A stretch of 64,000 nt of DNA from Methanobacterium paludis (GTDB taxonomy: Archaea > Methanobacteriota > Methanobacteria > Methanobacteriales > Methanobacteriaceae). The DNA is taken from NCBI RefSeq assembly GCF_000214725.1, contig NC_015574.1, forward strand, positions 558,001-622,000, in the 5' to 3' direction. Below the pieces are notes generated by a model. That model ran no database searches and was not told the DNA's origin. It saw only the letters and a program-made list of their open reading frames with translations. A program made the position numbers and the translations under genes. Numbering within the stretch: position 1 is the stretch's first letter; every line of letters starts with the position of its first letter. Shown in pieces: positions 17,347-25,679 of this stretch.

Positions 17347-17394
17347 ATGGGTTTATTTGATGTTAATCCAAACGAAAATGAGATGATCAAATGA
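17347..17394 (+). CDS. 15-residue leader peptide coupled to the TPR gene
   Basis: The frame reads MGLFDVNPNENEMIK and its TGA overlaps the ATG of the TPR gene (ATGA). It has its own GGTGAG site. The arrangement suggests translational coupling, with the small frame delivering ribosomes to the long gene. MGLFD also appears inside the TPR protein just before its repeats, so the leader could be a remnant of a related N-terminus. Expression is not proven. Confidence 0.45.
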   Translation: MGLFDVNPNENEMIK

Positions 17395-18980
17395 AATTAT
17401 CTTCACTTATTGTTGATGTCAGCTTCTTTGGATATATATTGGTATGTATCTTTCTTTATGTTAAAGGAAGAGCTAAAATAATACTACATCCTATTTTAGC
17501 TATTTTTACGGGATTTGCAGTAACATTTGCCATTGATTTTATTTTATTTGCATTTTTTGCCTATTTTAATGTTGTTAATTTAGTATCCGCATTGTTAACA
17601 TTAGCAATTGCAGCGTTTATTGGAGGATTCGTAGCAACATTCCTTTCAAGAGAGAATAAAGCGATAATAGGACTTTGGGAAGGGATAATTTTTGGGATGA
17701 TCTTGTTAATAACAATATTTGTTTACGCATCTACAAACATTGAATTTCTTAATAGGAATATTTTGTTAGCGTTTTTTGTTATTTGTTTAGTATTTGCGGG
17801 AATTGGCGGATTCATAGCTGAAAAAATTTCAACGAGATGTTCTGTGATGGGACTTTTTGATGATTATAAAAAGAAATCTTTGGTCAAAAAGGCTATTAAT
17901 TTCATGACTCAAGAGAAATATCAATCATTAACCGGTTTTAATAATGCGTTGGAGTTCGCTAATGAAGCATTGGAACTGGATCCAAATTACGCTCTAGCAT
18001 GGCATATAAAAGGTGGTGCACTTATAGGGATGGCGAAGCCTGAAGAAGGACTTAAATGTTTGGATAATGCTATAGAACTAGATCCTGAATTAGGACTTCC
18101 ATGGTATGGTAAAGGTTTGGTTTCTCAGAAGTTAGGTAAATATGAAGAAGCTATTGATTATTATAACAAAGCTTTGAAATTAGGTTTAAAAAACTTTGAT
18201 AATCTTCATGTTGATATTCTTTATAGGAAAGGCATAATTTTAACAGAACTTGGTAAATATAAAGCGGCAATTGGACCGTTTGATAAAGCCTTAAAAATAG
18301 ATCCTAACTTTGTAGATGTATGGACTGCTAGGGGCATGGTTTCTTTGATGTTAAATAAATCCGAGGAAGCACTTGGATATTATGATAAAGCTTTGAAAGT
18401 GGATCCTCAAAATTTTGGAGCTTTTATGGGTAAATATATGGCTCTTATGGATCTTGATAAGCATCAAGAAAGTTTGGAATATTTAGATAAAGTTTTAGAA
18501 ATTGAATCTCAGCAGGCTTCACTTTGGGCTAGCCGGGGAATACTTCTTAATCAATTGGGAAGGTATGAAGAAGCCATAATATGCTTGAATAAAGCTTTAA
18601 AATTAGACCAAAAAGAACCACGTGCATGGAAAACTAAAGGAAAAAGCCTTGTAAGACTAAAAAGACCTGAAGAAGCTTTAAAGAGTCTTGAAGAAGCATT
18701 AAAGTTAGACCCAAAAAATTCTGATGCATGGTTTACTAAAGGTTTAGCATTTAACCAGCTTGCAAAGTTTAAAGAATCTCTAAATTGTTTTGAAAAATCT
18801 TTGAACTTAAATCCAGATAATGCTGATGCATGGTATGGTAAAGGTTTATCACTTGAAGAACTTGAAAAGCCAGAAAAAGCCTTAAAAAGTTATGATAAAG
18901 CACTTGAATTAAAAATTGACTTTAAACCTGCTAAAGAAGGTAAAGAAAGAATTTTAGCTTCTAAATTTAACGAGTTGTGA
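17391..18980 (+). CDS. Membrane-anchored TPR repeat protein
   Basis: The 529-residue protein has four N-terminal membrane segments (about residues 1-150) and then at least nine tetratricopeptide repeats of 34 residues. Repeats show the consensus clearly, for example AWYGKGLSLEELEKPEKALKS and ALELDPNYALAWHIKGGAL. TPR arrays form solenoids that bind other proteins, so this is probably a membrane scaffold whose repeats face the cytoplasm. The partner is unknown. The ATG overlaps the stop of a 15-codon leader frame, and no strong ribosome site precedes it. Confidence 0.85.
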   Translation: MKLSSLIVDVSFFGYILVCIFLYVKGRAKIILHPILAIFTGFAVTFAIDFILFAFFAYFNVVNLVSALLTLAIAAFIGGFVATFLSRENKAIIGLWEGIIFGMILLITIFVYASTNIEFLNRNILLAFFVICLVFAGIGGFIAEKISTRCSVMGLFDDYKKKSLVKKAINFMTQEKYQSLTGFNNALEFANEALELDPNYALAWHIKGGALIGMAKPEEGLKCLDNAIELDPELGLPWYGKGLVSQKLGKYEEAIDYYNKALKLGLKNFDNLHVDILYRKGIILTELGKYKAAIGPFDKALKIDPNFVDVWTARGMVSLMLNKSEEALGYYDKALKVDPQNFGAFMGKYMALMDLDKHQESLEYLDKVLEIESQQASLWASRGILLNQLGRYEEAIICLNKALKLDQKEPRAWKTKGKSLVRLKRPEEALKSLEEALKLDPKNSDAWFTKGLAFNQLAKFKESLNCFEKSLNLNPDNADAWYGKGLSLEELEKPEKALKSYDKALELKIDFKPAKEGKERILASKFNEL

Positions 18981-19102
18981 TTTTATGAAATTTTTTAGTG
19001 GATTTAAAGAGAAATCTTACAAAAACTGATAAATGAGAGTTTAAACCTTTGATACAGTTTTTAATGATAAAATTATTAATTCAAATGGGTGTAATCCATA
19101 AA

Positions 19103-19111
19103 TTATAAATA
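19103..19111 (+). promoter_or_regulatory. TATA box of a probably leaderless gene
   Basis: TTATAAATA is centred about 27 bases before the ATG at 19134, the normal TATA-to-start distance in archaea. No ribosome site precedes that ATG, so the transcript is probably leaderless. Confidence 0.5.
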
Positions 19112-19133
19112 TTTTCTAAATAACATTACTTTT

Positions 19134-19790
19134 ATGTCTCCGAACTTGTCTGAAGTTGATGATAATCTTAAAACTCGTATTGAACTTGAGATCAGGGATA
19201 AGGATCGTTTGGAAACTTTTGTAGATGGTGTTTTTGCTATTGCAATTACTCTTTTGGTTTTGGAATTTGCAGTTCCGGTGTTACCACATTCTAATGTGGC
19301 TATTTTGAATTTTTTGAATGGTTTATGGCCTAAACTTCTAGGATATTTCCTGGCGTTTTTCCTTTTAGGCATATTACTAAATAACCATAGTAGACAGTTT
19401 AGAAATGCAGATCATGCTGATCAGAAACTTTGGTGGATTAATTTAGTGTTTTTATCTTTTATTGTACTTGTACCGTTTGTTACATCAATTTGGATTGAAT
19501 ACGGAGATACTACAGTTGGAGTTTTGTGTTTCCACTTTGATATCCTTATTTCAGGCATTATACTGTATTTTAACTGGTCATATCTAAAAAAACATAAATA
19601 CCTTCTCAGAAAAGATATAACCCCTAGAATTAGTACGATAATTACTTACAGAAATTTATCTATTCCTGTTTCCTCACTTATCGCCATAGGATTCGCTTTT
19701 TTCACACCATTTTTAAGTAACGTGGCCTATTTATTAATCCTTATAATTATGTTTATTGCGCCTCGTCTTGTCAAAAGAAGAGTTAATTAA
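19134..19790 (+). CDS. TMEM175/DUF1211-family potassium channel-like membrane protein
   Basis: The 218-residue protein carries the family signature near its start, DRLETFVDGVFAIAITLLVLEF, followed by six or so hydrophobic segments. The prokaryotic single-repeat TMEM175 proteins form tetrameric K+ channels whose first helix has an FSD motif; here the middle Ser is Val (FVD), a departure worth noting although Asp is retained. No Shine-Dalgarno sequence precedes the ATG and a TATA box lies 27 bases upstream, suggesting leaderless expression. Family assignment is firm, channel activity is inferred. Confidence 0.8.
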   Translation: MSPNLSEVDDNLKTRIELEIRDKDRLETFVDGVFAIAITLLVLEFAVPVLPHSNVAILNFLNGLWPKLLGYFLAFFLLGILLNNHSRQFRNADHADQKLWWINLVFLSFIVLVPFVTSIWIEYGDTTVGVLCFHFDILISGIILYFNWSYLKKHKYLLRKDITPRISTIITYRNLSIPVSSLIAIGFAFFTPFLSNVAYLLILIIMFIAPRLVKRRVN

Positions 19791-19841
19791 TAAAATATTA
19801 GTTTAAGCTTGGATTCAAACCTTTGCCTTTTTTTGAGGAGT

Positions 19842-19913
19842 AAATCAAATCTTTCCTGTTTTATATTTCACTACACGAGTTTCTCTTTTAAAATCACCAT
19901 TTTATTGCTTCTT
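19842..19913 (-). pseudogene. Decayed copy of the 49-residue gene
   Basis: This stretch aligns closely with 21597-21672, the 5' part of the small gene beside sir2 (both contain CCTGTTTTATATTT and CACGAGTTTCTCTTTTAA). On the minus strand it begins ATGGTG but runs into a stop after nine codons through small deletions. It lies on the opposite flank of the sir2 gene from the intact copy. Confidence 0.7.
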
Positions 19914-19944
19914 ATTCATTTAATTAGTTCGATTATTCTGTTAG

Positions 19945-20035
19945 AAGATTGTTATTAAGACTATTCCAAAGATAACCATGGCAACTCCTATTTAAAGTTA
20001 TTATTCAAGGAAGTCAAATAAAAACTTAATATTCT
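19945..20035 (-). pseudogene. Relic of the PsbP-like gene's 5' end and promoter
   Basis: Bases 19989-20018 (TATTTAAAGTTATTATTCAA and the next ten) are identical to 15981-16010 upstream of the PsbP-like gene. The adjoining CCAAAGATAACCA(T/A)GGC block matches that gene's first codons, with about 40 intervening bases deleted. It is therefore a broken duplicate of promoter plus N-terminal coding sequence and should make nothing. Confidence 0.65.
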
Positions 20036-20069
20036 TATTTCACATTAAAAAGAAGAAAATTTGGCTACA

Positions 20070-21419
20070 TTAACCAATAAGTGACCCTTTTGGATCGCCA
20101 TTAAGCATGGATTGTAACAGTTTAGGTAATATTATGTCACATTTATCAGATGATTGGAGAATTCTTTCATCATCAAAACTTTTGATGCGTGCAGAATATT
20201 TTTTTCTTAGTTTTTTTACTAAATTTTTATCGGTATCAATAACTACCAATGTTTGATTGGGGTTTTCAGACATGGATCTTGCTATAATTTTGGATATATA
20301 TGTATCTGATTCAGAAAATGAATATCCTACCACTATAATATAGTTAGAATCCATAATTGTTTGTTGAGCTGAATTCCAAATATCTATCAAATTTGGAAAA
20401 TTTAAAAATTTAAACGCCATTGGAGGAACTAATAAAGGACGTCTCAATCCACCACAATTTTGACATATACCCATTATAGGAAAACTCATAATATCTTTAT
20501 CATATATTTCTTTAACTTCAAGTAAGTCAAAGTCTAGAACTTCTTGACAAGATTCACAGTATGACCAATTTATAGAACCATGCATTTTAAGCAATTTAAG
20601 TTTTCCAGTGTCGGTTTTTGTCCCTTCAAACTCAATTTCTTTATTTAATAATGCCTCATCCATACAACCATCATAATTAGTAGTTATAATAGAGGTGTTT
20701 TCATGATTTTGAACAAAATTTGCAATAGATTCATGTGCAGCATTAGGACTTGCAGAAATCATGGTACTTGTTAAAAGTCCAAATAATATTTGAAGGGTGT
20801 CTTGAAGAAAACTTATAGAAGATGCATCCATTTTTGAAATGTTTACTTTTTTAGTATCATAGCACTGTTTCTTTTCTGGAAACAAAAAATATTCTAATAA
20901 ATTATTAATATCATGATTTTTTGTTGCAAACTCAGAAATATAAGCTGCAGTTAATAAATCTTCTATATTATTAATTTTTGAACTTCTACAATAATCAGTT
21001 AATTTGTCTAAATCGTCACGACCAATTTTTTCAGCACCTTTCCATAGCTCTGGAAGTAATTTATTAACTGTTGGGATATTTGATGGTGCAGATGCACCTG
21101 CACCCAATAAAAATGTAATATTATCATTTTCATTTAATTTGATATTTAACAATTCTTTATCCATCAAAGGAGAAGATTTAATTATAGTATCCATTTGTAA
21201 CTGCTCTTCATGTGCAAGACGAATACTTAGATTATTGACTGAACGATGTTGGATATTTCCTGAAGGTCTGCTTGTACTATCCCAAAATTTTAATAATTCT
21301 GTAATAATCGGCTCATTGTCGTTTTTTTTAATTAAAAAATCGTAAACATCCATTAAGTTACCCATTTCATTTTCTAAATCTTCAATTATTTTTTTTTGTT
21401 TTTCTGATATGTACACCAT
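20070..21419 (-). CDS. SIR2-family protein with zinc module (candidate defence NADase or deacylase)
   Basis: In the 449-residue protein about 100 N-terminal residues of unknown fold precede a SIR2 core: NAD-binding GAGASAP at 106-112, TTNYD at 246-250, KMHGS with candidate catalytic H280, a zinc pair C288-x2-C291 and C319-x2-C322, VGYSFSESD at 364-372 and VVIDTD at 392-397. Full sirtuins deacylate proteins with NAD; many SIR2-domain proteins with added N-terminal domains are NADases in anti-phage systems. Retention of the zinc module and His fits either. A 49-residue gene lies 95 bases upstream on the same strand, and decayed duplicates flank the pair. Family secure, role inferred. Confidence 0.85.
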   Translation of the reverse strand: MVYISEKQKKIIEDLENEMGNLMDVYDFLIKKNDNEPIITELLKFWDSTSRPSGNIQHRSVNNLSIRLAHEEQLQMDTIIKSSPLMDKELLNIKLNENDNITFLLGAGASAPSNIPTVNKLLPELWKGAEKIGRDDLDKLTDYCRSSKINNIEDLLTAAYISEFATKNHDINNLLEYFLFPEKKQCYDTKKVNISKMDASSISFLQDTLQILFGLLTSTMISASPNAAHESIANFVQNHENTSIITTNYDGCMDEALLNKEIEFEGTKTDTGKLKLLKMHGSINWSYCESCQEVLDFDLLEVKEIYDKDIMSFPIMGICQNCGGLRRPLLVPPMAFKFLNFPNLIDIWNSAQQTIMDSNYIIVVGYSFSESDTYISKIIARSMSENPNQTLVVIDTDKNLVKKLRKKYSARIKSFDDERILQSSDKCDIILPKLLQSMLNGDPKGSLIG

Positions 21420-21514
21420 TTAACCAACATCCATATACTATAGTACCTTTATTCACGTTTTATGAAAAAAGAGGCCAATCCAATATAATAAAATAATAGA
21501 AATGGTGTGGATAC

Positions 21515-21664
21515 CTATTTCTTCAAAATAACAATCTCAATTTCCTGATCATGTTTAGGTGCCAGTTCCTTAAGCATCTCTTTTAAATCTATTTCATCAA
21601 ATAAATCAAGCTCTCCTGTTTTATATTTTACTGCACGAGTTTCTCTTTTAACAGATTCAACCAT
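21515..21664 (-). CDS. 49-residue acidic protein upstream of the SIR2 gene
   Basis: ATG at 21664 gives MVESVKRETRAVKYKTGELD through to EIEIVILKK, ending in TAG. The sequence is soluble, with a basic start and an acidic middle (ELDLFDEIDLKEML), consistent with a short strand plus helix. It is the first gene of a possible pair with sir2 (95 bases apart, same strand). A decayed copy sits on the far side of sir2 at 19842-19913, and the conservation between copies supports it being a real gene. The function is unknown; a partner or inhibitor of SIR2 is one possibility. Confidence 0.6.
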   Translation of the reverse strand: MVESVKRETRAVKYKTGELDLFDEIDLKEMLKELAPKHDQEIEIVILKK

Positions 21665-21844
21665 TTTATCGCCTCTTAATTTAATTCTTCATATGATAAG
21701 TTAATAGATTTAATTATTAAACTTTATTATGTTAATTCTGGAAATATTAATAAATATAATCTTTATATAATCCAAATCCTTTGAATAAATCAAATAACAC
21801 AGATTTAACTATTAAAATTAATAAAATATCTTGAAGGTGTTGAA

Positions 21845-22393
21845 ATTAGATATAATCTTGCTGTTGCACTGATAATCATCGTACTGGTAGTTTCCATAAG
21901 CGGATGCACTAATCACACCCAAAACACTGTAAACAACACGAAAACCTTTTCTGAGGAAGGTCTAACCTTCGACTATCATGAAAGCTGGACTTTAAATCAG
22001 ACCCAGTTTCCTCAAAATGTATCAAACTACAACCTTAAACAGCTTGGAACACTATCGGCACCTCAGGGATTCAACGTGTTCATTGAAAAATCAGCTTCAC
22101 CATCTTCTTCTTCTGATTACATCCAGAAATTTAAAGATCTAAGTGCAATGGGTATAAACAATATTAACACAACCATAAACTCGGAAAATAACATACAGAT
22201 CAACAGTTTACATGCTTATGAAATAGTAATGACAGTTAACGACCCTCAATATGACATGCCGCAAAAAGTACTCTGTGTTGTGGTTGAAAAAGGTCAAAAT
22301 GTGTATATGATACAGTTCATTACGGAAAATGGTTCCTTTGACGAATATCTACCGATATTTAATAATGTAACGTCCACAATAAAATTAGCATAA
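21845..22393 (+). CDS. PsbP-like lipoprotein with an apparent ATT start
   Basis: The first ATG in this frame (22076) would give only 105 residues, but the frame upstream encodes a textbook lipoprotein signal: RYNLAVALIIIVLVVSISGC, then TNHTQ and the PsbP-like opening FSEEGLTFDYHESW. There is no in-frame ATG, GTG or TTG between the preceding stop (21806) and that signal. The best start is ATT at 21845, with AAGGTG 5 bases upstream, giving about 182 residues. Alternatives are a lost start codon or a small indel near a TTG at 21840 in another frame. It is paralogous to the protein at 15312-15947. Confidence 0.65.
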   Translation: MRYNLAVALIIIVLVVSISGCTNHTQNTVNNTKTFSEEGLTFDYHESWTLNQTQFPQNVSNYNLKQLGTLSAPQGFNVFIEKSASPSSSSDYIQKFKDLSAMGINNINTTINSENNIQINSLHAYEIVMTVNDPQYDMPQKVLCVVVEKGQNVYMIQFITENGSFDEYLPIFNNVTSTIKLA

Positions 22394-22440
22394 TTATTTC
22401 ATTTTTTGAATAATATTAACTTAAAAAGGAGATATGAATT

Positions 22441-22914
22441 TTGGATTCAACAATATTAATTACAATTGGTATAATTGCAGTGGTGATGTTTTTCGTTTCT
22501 AGAAAACAATTACGTGAAAAGGAAGTGAAACCTCGAAAATTAATTATAGTTCCTGTGGTCATGCTTTTGGTAACAGCTGGAACCATTTACCAAACAATGT
22601 TTTCAGGTATTTTTGGATTTATGCTTGTTTTAGGAGGATTCCTAATTGGAGCTCTTGTAGGCTATTTTATGGGGACACTTTTTAAAATGCGTGTTACAGA
22701 CGAAGGCGCGGTGATGATGAAAGGTTCCATAATCACAATTTCCGTATGGTTTATCCTTATTGTAGTTAAAATCTACAGTGAATCAGTACTTGGAGGTGGA
22801 AACACCCATATTAACAATATAACATCCATGTTCCTGGCCATGACAATGGGAACCATGATTGTAAGACGTTTAGCTATTTATAAGAAGTATACCGAACATA
22901 AAACAGCTTGTTAA
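22441..22914 (+). CDS. CcdC-like (DUF1453) membrane protein
   Basis: The 157-residue protein has four to five membrane segments and a pattern like CcdC/DUF1453 proteins (short first helix ending in SRKQLREKEVKPRKL, then FLIGALVGYFMGTLFKMRV). Bacterial CcdC lies with cytochrome c maturation genes, but no such genes are here, so the role is open. The start is TTG at 22441, preceded by AAGGAGAT at a good distance. It follows the PsbP-like lipoprotein by 47 bases and may share its transcript. Confidence 0.6.
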   Translation: MDSTILITIGIIAVVMFFVSRKQLREKEVKPRKLIIVPVVMLLVTAGTIYQTMFSGIFGFMLVLGGFLIGALVGYFMGTLFKMRVTDEGAVMMKGSIITISVWFILIVVKIYSESVLGGGNTHINNITSMFLAMTMGTMIVRRLAIYKKYTEHKTAC

Positions 22915-23030
22915 ATATATACTCATTTATTCACCTTTAAATGAGTTTTTGATTTTTTTTATATAAAAACCATATTCGTTCAAGTACCTCATGGATAATT
23001 ATTTATCTAAAGTTTAAACTATCATTGTTC

Positions 23031-23870
23031 ATGTTTAGAGAAAGTATCTACAAGAGGTACATACCCGCAGCCACGCCTGATGAAGAAAATAACGGTTTTG
23101 CTTACTGGTTTATCTTTAATCAGGATAAAATGCTGGTAAAGACTACAAATAACAAGATTAAGATTCCTTATCTAATATCCTTGGAAGACCTGAATTTTTC
23201 TCCAGTTAGAACTCAGTATTTTGGTACATTACAGGGACATCCATGTTACTCTGCTGAAGTTGCCCCGCAAACGAATGCCCCTGAAGAAATGATTTTTAGA
23301 AACTTAAGGTCCTTGTACGATGATTTAGATGAAGATATATTTCTTCTGGCAGGTAAGGCTTTTCAAATCGTGAACTGGGATAAAACTCATCAGTTTTGCG
23401 GTAAATGCGGTGCTCCCACAGAAACTATGGAAAATGAAATGGCCAAAATTTGTCCAGAATGTGGATTTATTAGTTTTACACGCATTTCTCCAGCAGTGAT
23501 AACTGCTATTATAAAGGACGGCAAAATACTCCTGGCCAAACACTTACGCACCCCTGGAAATATGTACGGTCTTATTGCAGGATTTTTAGAAGCTGGAGAA
23601 ACCCTGAAAGAAGCAGTAGAAAGGGAAATTATGGAAGAAGTGAGTTTAAAAGTCAAAAATATAGAATATTTTGGAAGTCAGCCATGGCCATTCCCTAATT
23701 CCCTCATGGCCGGGTTTACTGCAGAGTATGAAAGCGGTGAGATAAATGTTGACGGGAATGAATTAATAGATGCAGCGTGGTTCGATGCAAATGAACTTCC
23801 GGATATACCTTCCAAGATGAGTATTTCCCGGGAACTTATTGATTGGTACATTGAGAATTATTCAAGTTGA
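23031..23870 (+). CDS. nudC: NADH pyrophosphatase (NudC-type Nudix hydrolase)
   Basis: NudC splits NAD(H) into NMN(H) and AMP, and related enzymes remove NAD caps from RNA. Of about 279 residues, the middle carries a four-cysteine zinc ribbon (FCGKCGAP and ICPECGF). The Nudix box follows as GFLEAGETLKEAVEREIMEE, and then the NudC-specific SQPWPFPNSLM. I start at the ATG at 23031; a TTG two codons earlier is in frame. No ribosome site is seen and a TATA-like TTATTTAT lies about 27 bases upstream, so the mRNA may be leaderless. It is a single gene. Confidence 0.93.
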   Translation: MFRESIYKRYIPAATPDEENNGFAYWFIFNQDKMLVKTTNNKIKIPYLISLEDLNFSPVRTQYFGTLQGHPCYSAEVAPQTNAPEEMIFRNLRSLYDDLDEDIFLLAGKAFQIVNWDKTHQFCGKCGAPTETMENEMAKICPECGFISFTRISPAVITAIIKDGKILLAKHLRTPGNMYGLIAGFLEAGETLKEAVEREIMEEVSLKVKNIEYFGSQPWPFPNSLMAGFTAEYESGEINVDGNELIDAAWFDANELPDIPSKMSISRELIDWYIENYSS

Positions 23871-24213
23871 AGTGAAAGAGTTAAATAGAATGGATATTAG
23901 TCGTTTACGGAACTAAAACGTGAATTAAGATACTTAACTTCCCTCAGATACTTAGCTTCCTCAAATAGTTAAGTTCCCTCAGTGTTCAGCATAGTTTTTA
24001 ATTTTAATCATTTTTTCTCAATAATATTTTACTTACCATTTTTGCATTTCAATATATGCCCATGTCTCATTTAACTGTTTATTTTTTCCAATTAGTTTTG
24101 TTTGATGTTAATAATTAATTAATCAACTGTTTTAATCAGTTTTTTATCTGAACTAGTAATCTATATAAACTAACGAGGATAAATTTTTAAATCACTAAGA
24201 ACACTAATTAATG

Positions 24214-24242
24214 AAAACTAATCCTTTTAATTAGTTTTTTTT
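24214..24242 (+). terminator. Hairpin followed by a T tract
   Basis: AAAACTAAT (24214-24222) and ATTAGTTTT (24230-24238) form a perfect 9-bp stem with a 7-base loop, running into T8. It looks like a bacterial-style terminator placed just ahead of the antiporter promoter, insulating it from upstream transcription. Confidence 0.55.
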
Positions 24243-24270
24243 AACAAATAGAATTTTAATTTTACTAAAA

Positions 24271-24280
24271 AGTATATACT
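24271..24280 (+). promoter_or_regulatory. TATA box of the antiporter gene
   Basis: AGTATATACT is centred about 27 bases before the ATG at 24302, and no ribosome site lies between. Transcription and translation probably start at the same point (leaderless). Confidence 0.5.
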
Positions 24281-24301
24281 GCGTAGAGATATGATCTTAT
24301 A

Positions 24302-25495
24302 ATGATTTCGGAACAATTCATTTTAATTGGTTCTTTTTTGCTTTTTATCAGCATAATAATAAGCAAAACTTCCCACAGGCTTGGAATTCCTTCACTACTC
24401 TTCTTCCTTTTAATAGGAATGCTGGCAGGTTCTGAGGGCATAGGTGGGATTTATTTTAACAATCCTATCATTGCACAATTCATTGGAATCATTGCCCTTG
24501 TATTTATCCTTTTTTCAGGAGGATTAGATACCAAATGGGGTGATGTGAAACCGGTTCTCTGGAGAGGGGTTATACTTTCCACTGTGGGTGTTTTAATCAC
24601 AACATTGGCAGTGGGACTTTTTATTAATTGGATTACAGGATTTTCTCTTATTGAATCCTTTTTGATAGGTTCAATTGTTTCCTCTACCGATGCAGCAGCA
24701 GTATTTTCTATTTTCCGATCTCAAAAACAGGGATTAAAAAATAATATTGAACCCACACTCGAGCTTGAAAGCGGAACAAACGACCCTATGGCCTACTTCA
24801 TGACCACCACGTTGATATTTCTTATCCTGAACCCTGCAACATCAGTTTGGTCCATGATCATGTTACTTGTACAATCAATTGGACTTGGGGTTGTTATTGG
24901 AGTCGTTTTCGGAAAAGGAATGGTAAAACTCATTAATAATATTAAACTTCATATTGAAGGGCTTTATCCAGTTCTCACCATAGCACTATCCTTCCTGACA
25001 TTTTCTGTAACTTACTTTGTGGGAGGAAATGGCTTTTTAAGTGTTTACATTGCAGCATTGATACTTGGAAATAGTCATTTTGTTAATAAAAAGGTTCAAA
25101 TGCAGTTTTACGATGGAATGGCTACGTTAATGCAAATTATAATGTTTTTGACCCTTGGACTTCTTGTGTTCCCATCTCAAATCATTCCAGTAATGGGAAT
25201 AGGGATTTTAATCTCATTTTTCTTGATCTTGGTTGCCCGGCCCCTTGCAGTCTTTCTATGCCTTTCCCCTTTCAAAGTTGGAATGAAAGATAAAGTTTTC
25301 ATTTCATGGGTGGGTATTAGAGGTGCGGTACCCATTATCTTTGCAACGTATCCCATAGTAGCAGGAGTTAACGGTGCAAATATGATCTTTAACATAGTTT
25401 TCTTCATAACCATGACCTCTGCATTGATACAAGGATCAACCATCAATGTACTTGCCAGATATCTGGGCCTTTCTAAACCCAAAACTGAAAAATAA
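24302..25495 (+). CDS. CPA1-family cation/proton antiporter
   Basis: The 397-residue protein has about 12 membrane segments and the conserved core IGSIVSSTDAAAVFS and LELESGTNDPMAYF of the NhaP/K+-H+ antiporter group, plus WVGIRGAVPIIFA near the end. Such proteins exchange Na+ or K+ for protons. It lacks the C-terminal TrkA-C/CorC-like cytoplasmic domains of CvrA-type K+/H+ antiporters, so ion choice cannot be settled. Its ATG sits 27 bases after a TATA box, with no Shine-Dalgarno sequence. Confidence 0.9.
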   Translation: MISEQFILIGSFLLFISIIISKTSHRLGIPSLLFFLLIGMLAGSEGIGGIYFNNPIIAQFIGIIALVFILFSGGLDTKWGDVKPVLWRGVILSTVGVLITTLAVGLFINWITGFSLIESFLIGSIVSSTDAAAVFSIFRSQKQGLKNNIEPTLELESGTNDPMAYFMTTTLIFLILNPATSVWSMIMLLVQSIGLGVVIGVVFGKGMVKLINNIKLHIEGLYPVLTIALSFLTFSVTYFVGGNGFLSVYIAALILGNSHFVNKKVQMQFYDGMATLMQIIMFLTLGLLVFPSQIIPVMGIGILISFFLILVARPLAVFLCLSPFKVGMKDKVFISWVGIRGAVPIIFATYPIVAGVNGANMIFNIVFFITMTSALIQGSTINVLARYLGLSKPKTEK

Positions 25496-25679
25496 TTTAA
25501 TTTGTCATAAAAAATTAGTTAAATATGAAAAATCACCAGAACTAGAAATAATATGTTATTTTGGAGTCTTTTTGCATCAAATAAAAAAGTATAGGGTTAA
25601 TGGGATTTCATTCGATAAATTTCATTTAAAAAGAAAATAAGGGAGAAACATTCCAGAGAAACCTTCCAATTTCTCAACT

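Larger units (their letters stand above)
23871..24301. other. 431-base intergenic region
   Basis: No credible open frame. The left part has imperfect repeats of AGATACTTA(A/G)CTTCC and AGTTAAGTTCC around 23928-23977. The right part holds a strong hairpin with T tail (24214-24242) and the TATA element of the antiporter gene. Confidence 0.4.

Noticed and set aside
19103..19372. Minus-strand frame of 89 codons
   Set aside because: It is the reverse of the well-supported TMEM175-like coding sequence and has no family resemblance.
22076..22393. ATG at 22076 as the start of the PsbP-like lipoprotein
   Set aside because: It would remove the lipoprotein signal and the conserved opening of the domain.
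15312..23000. A bounded genomic island or provirus from 15 to 23 kb
   Set aside because: No integrase, attachment repeats, tRNA insertion or structural genes are seen here; the evidence supports only local duplication and decay.
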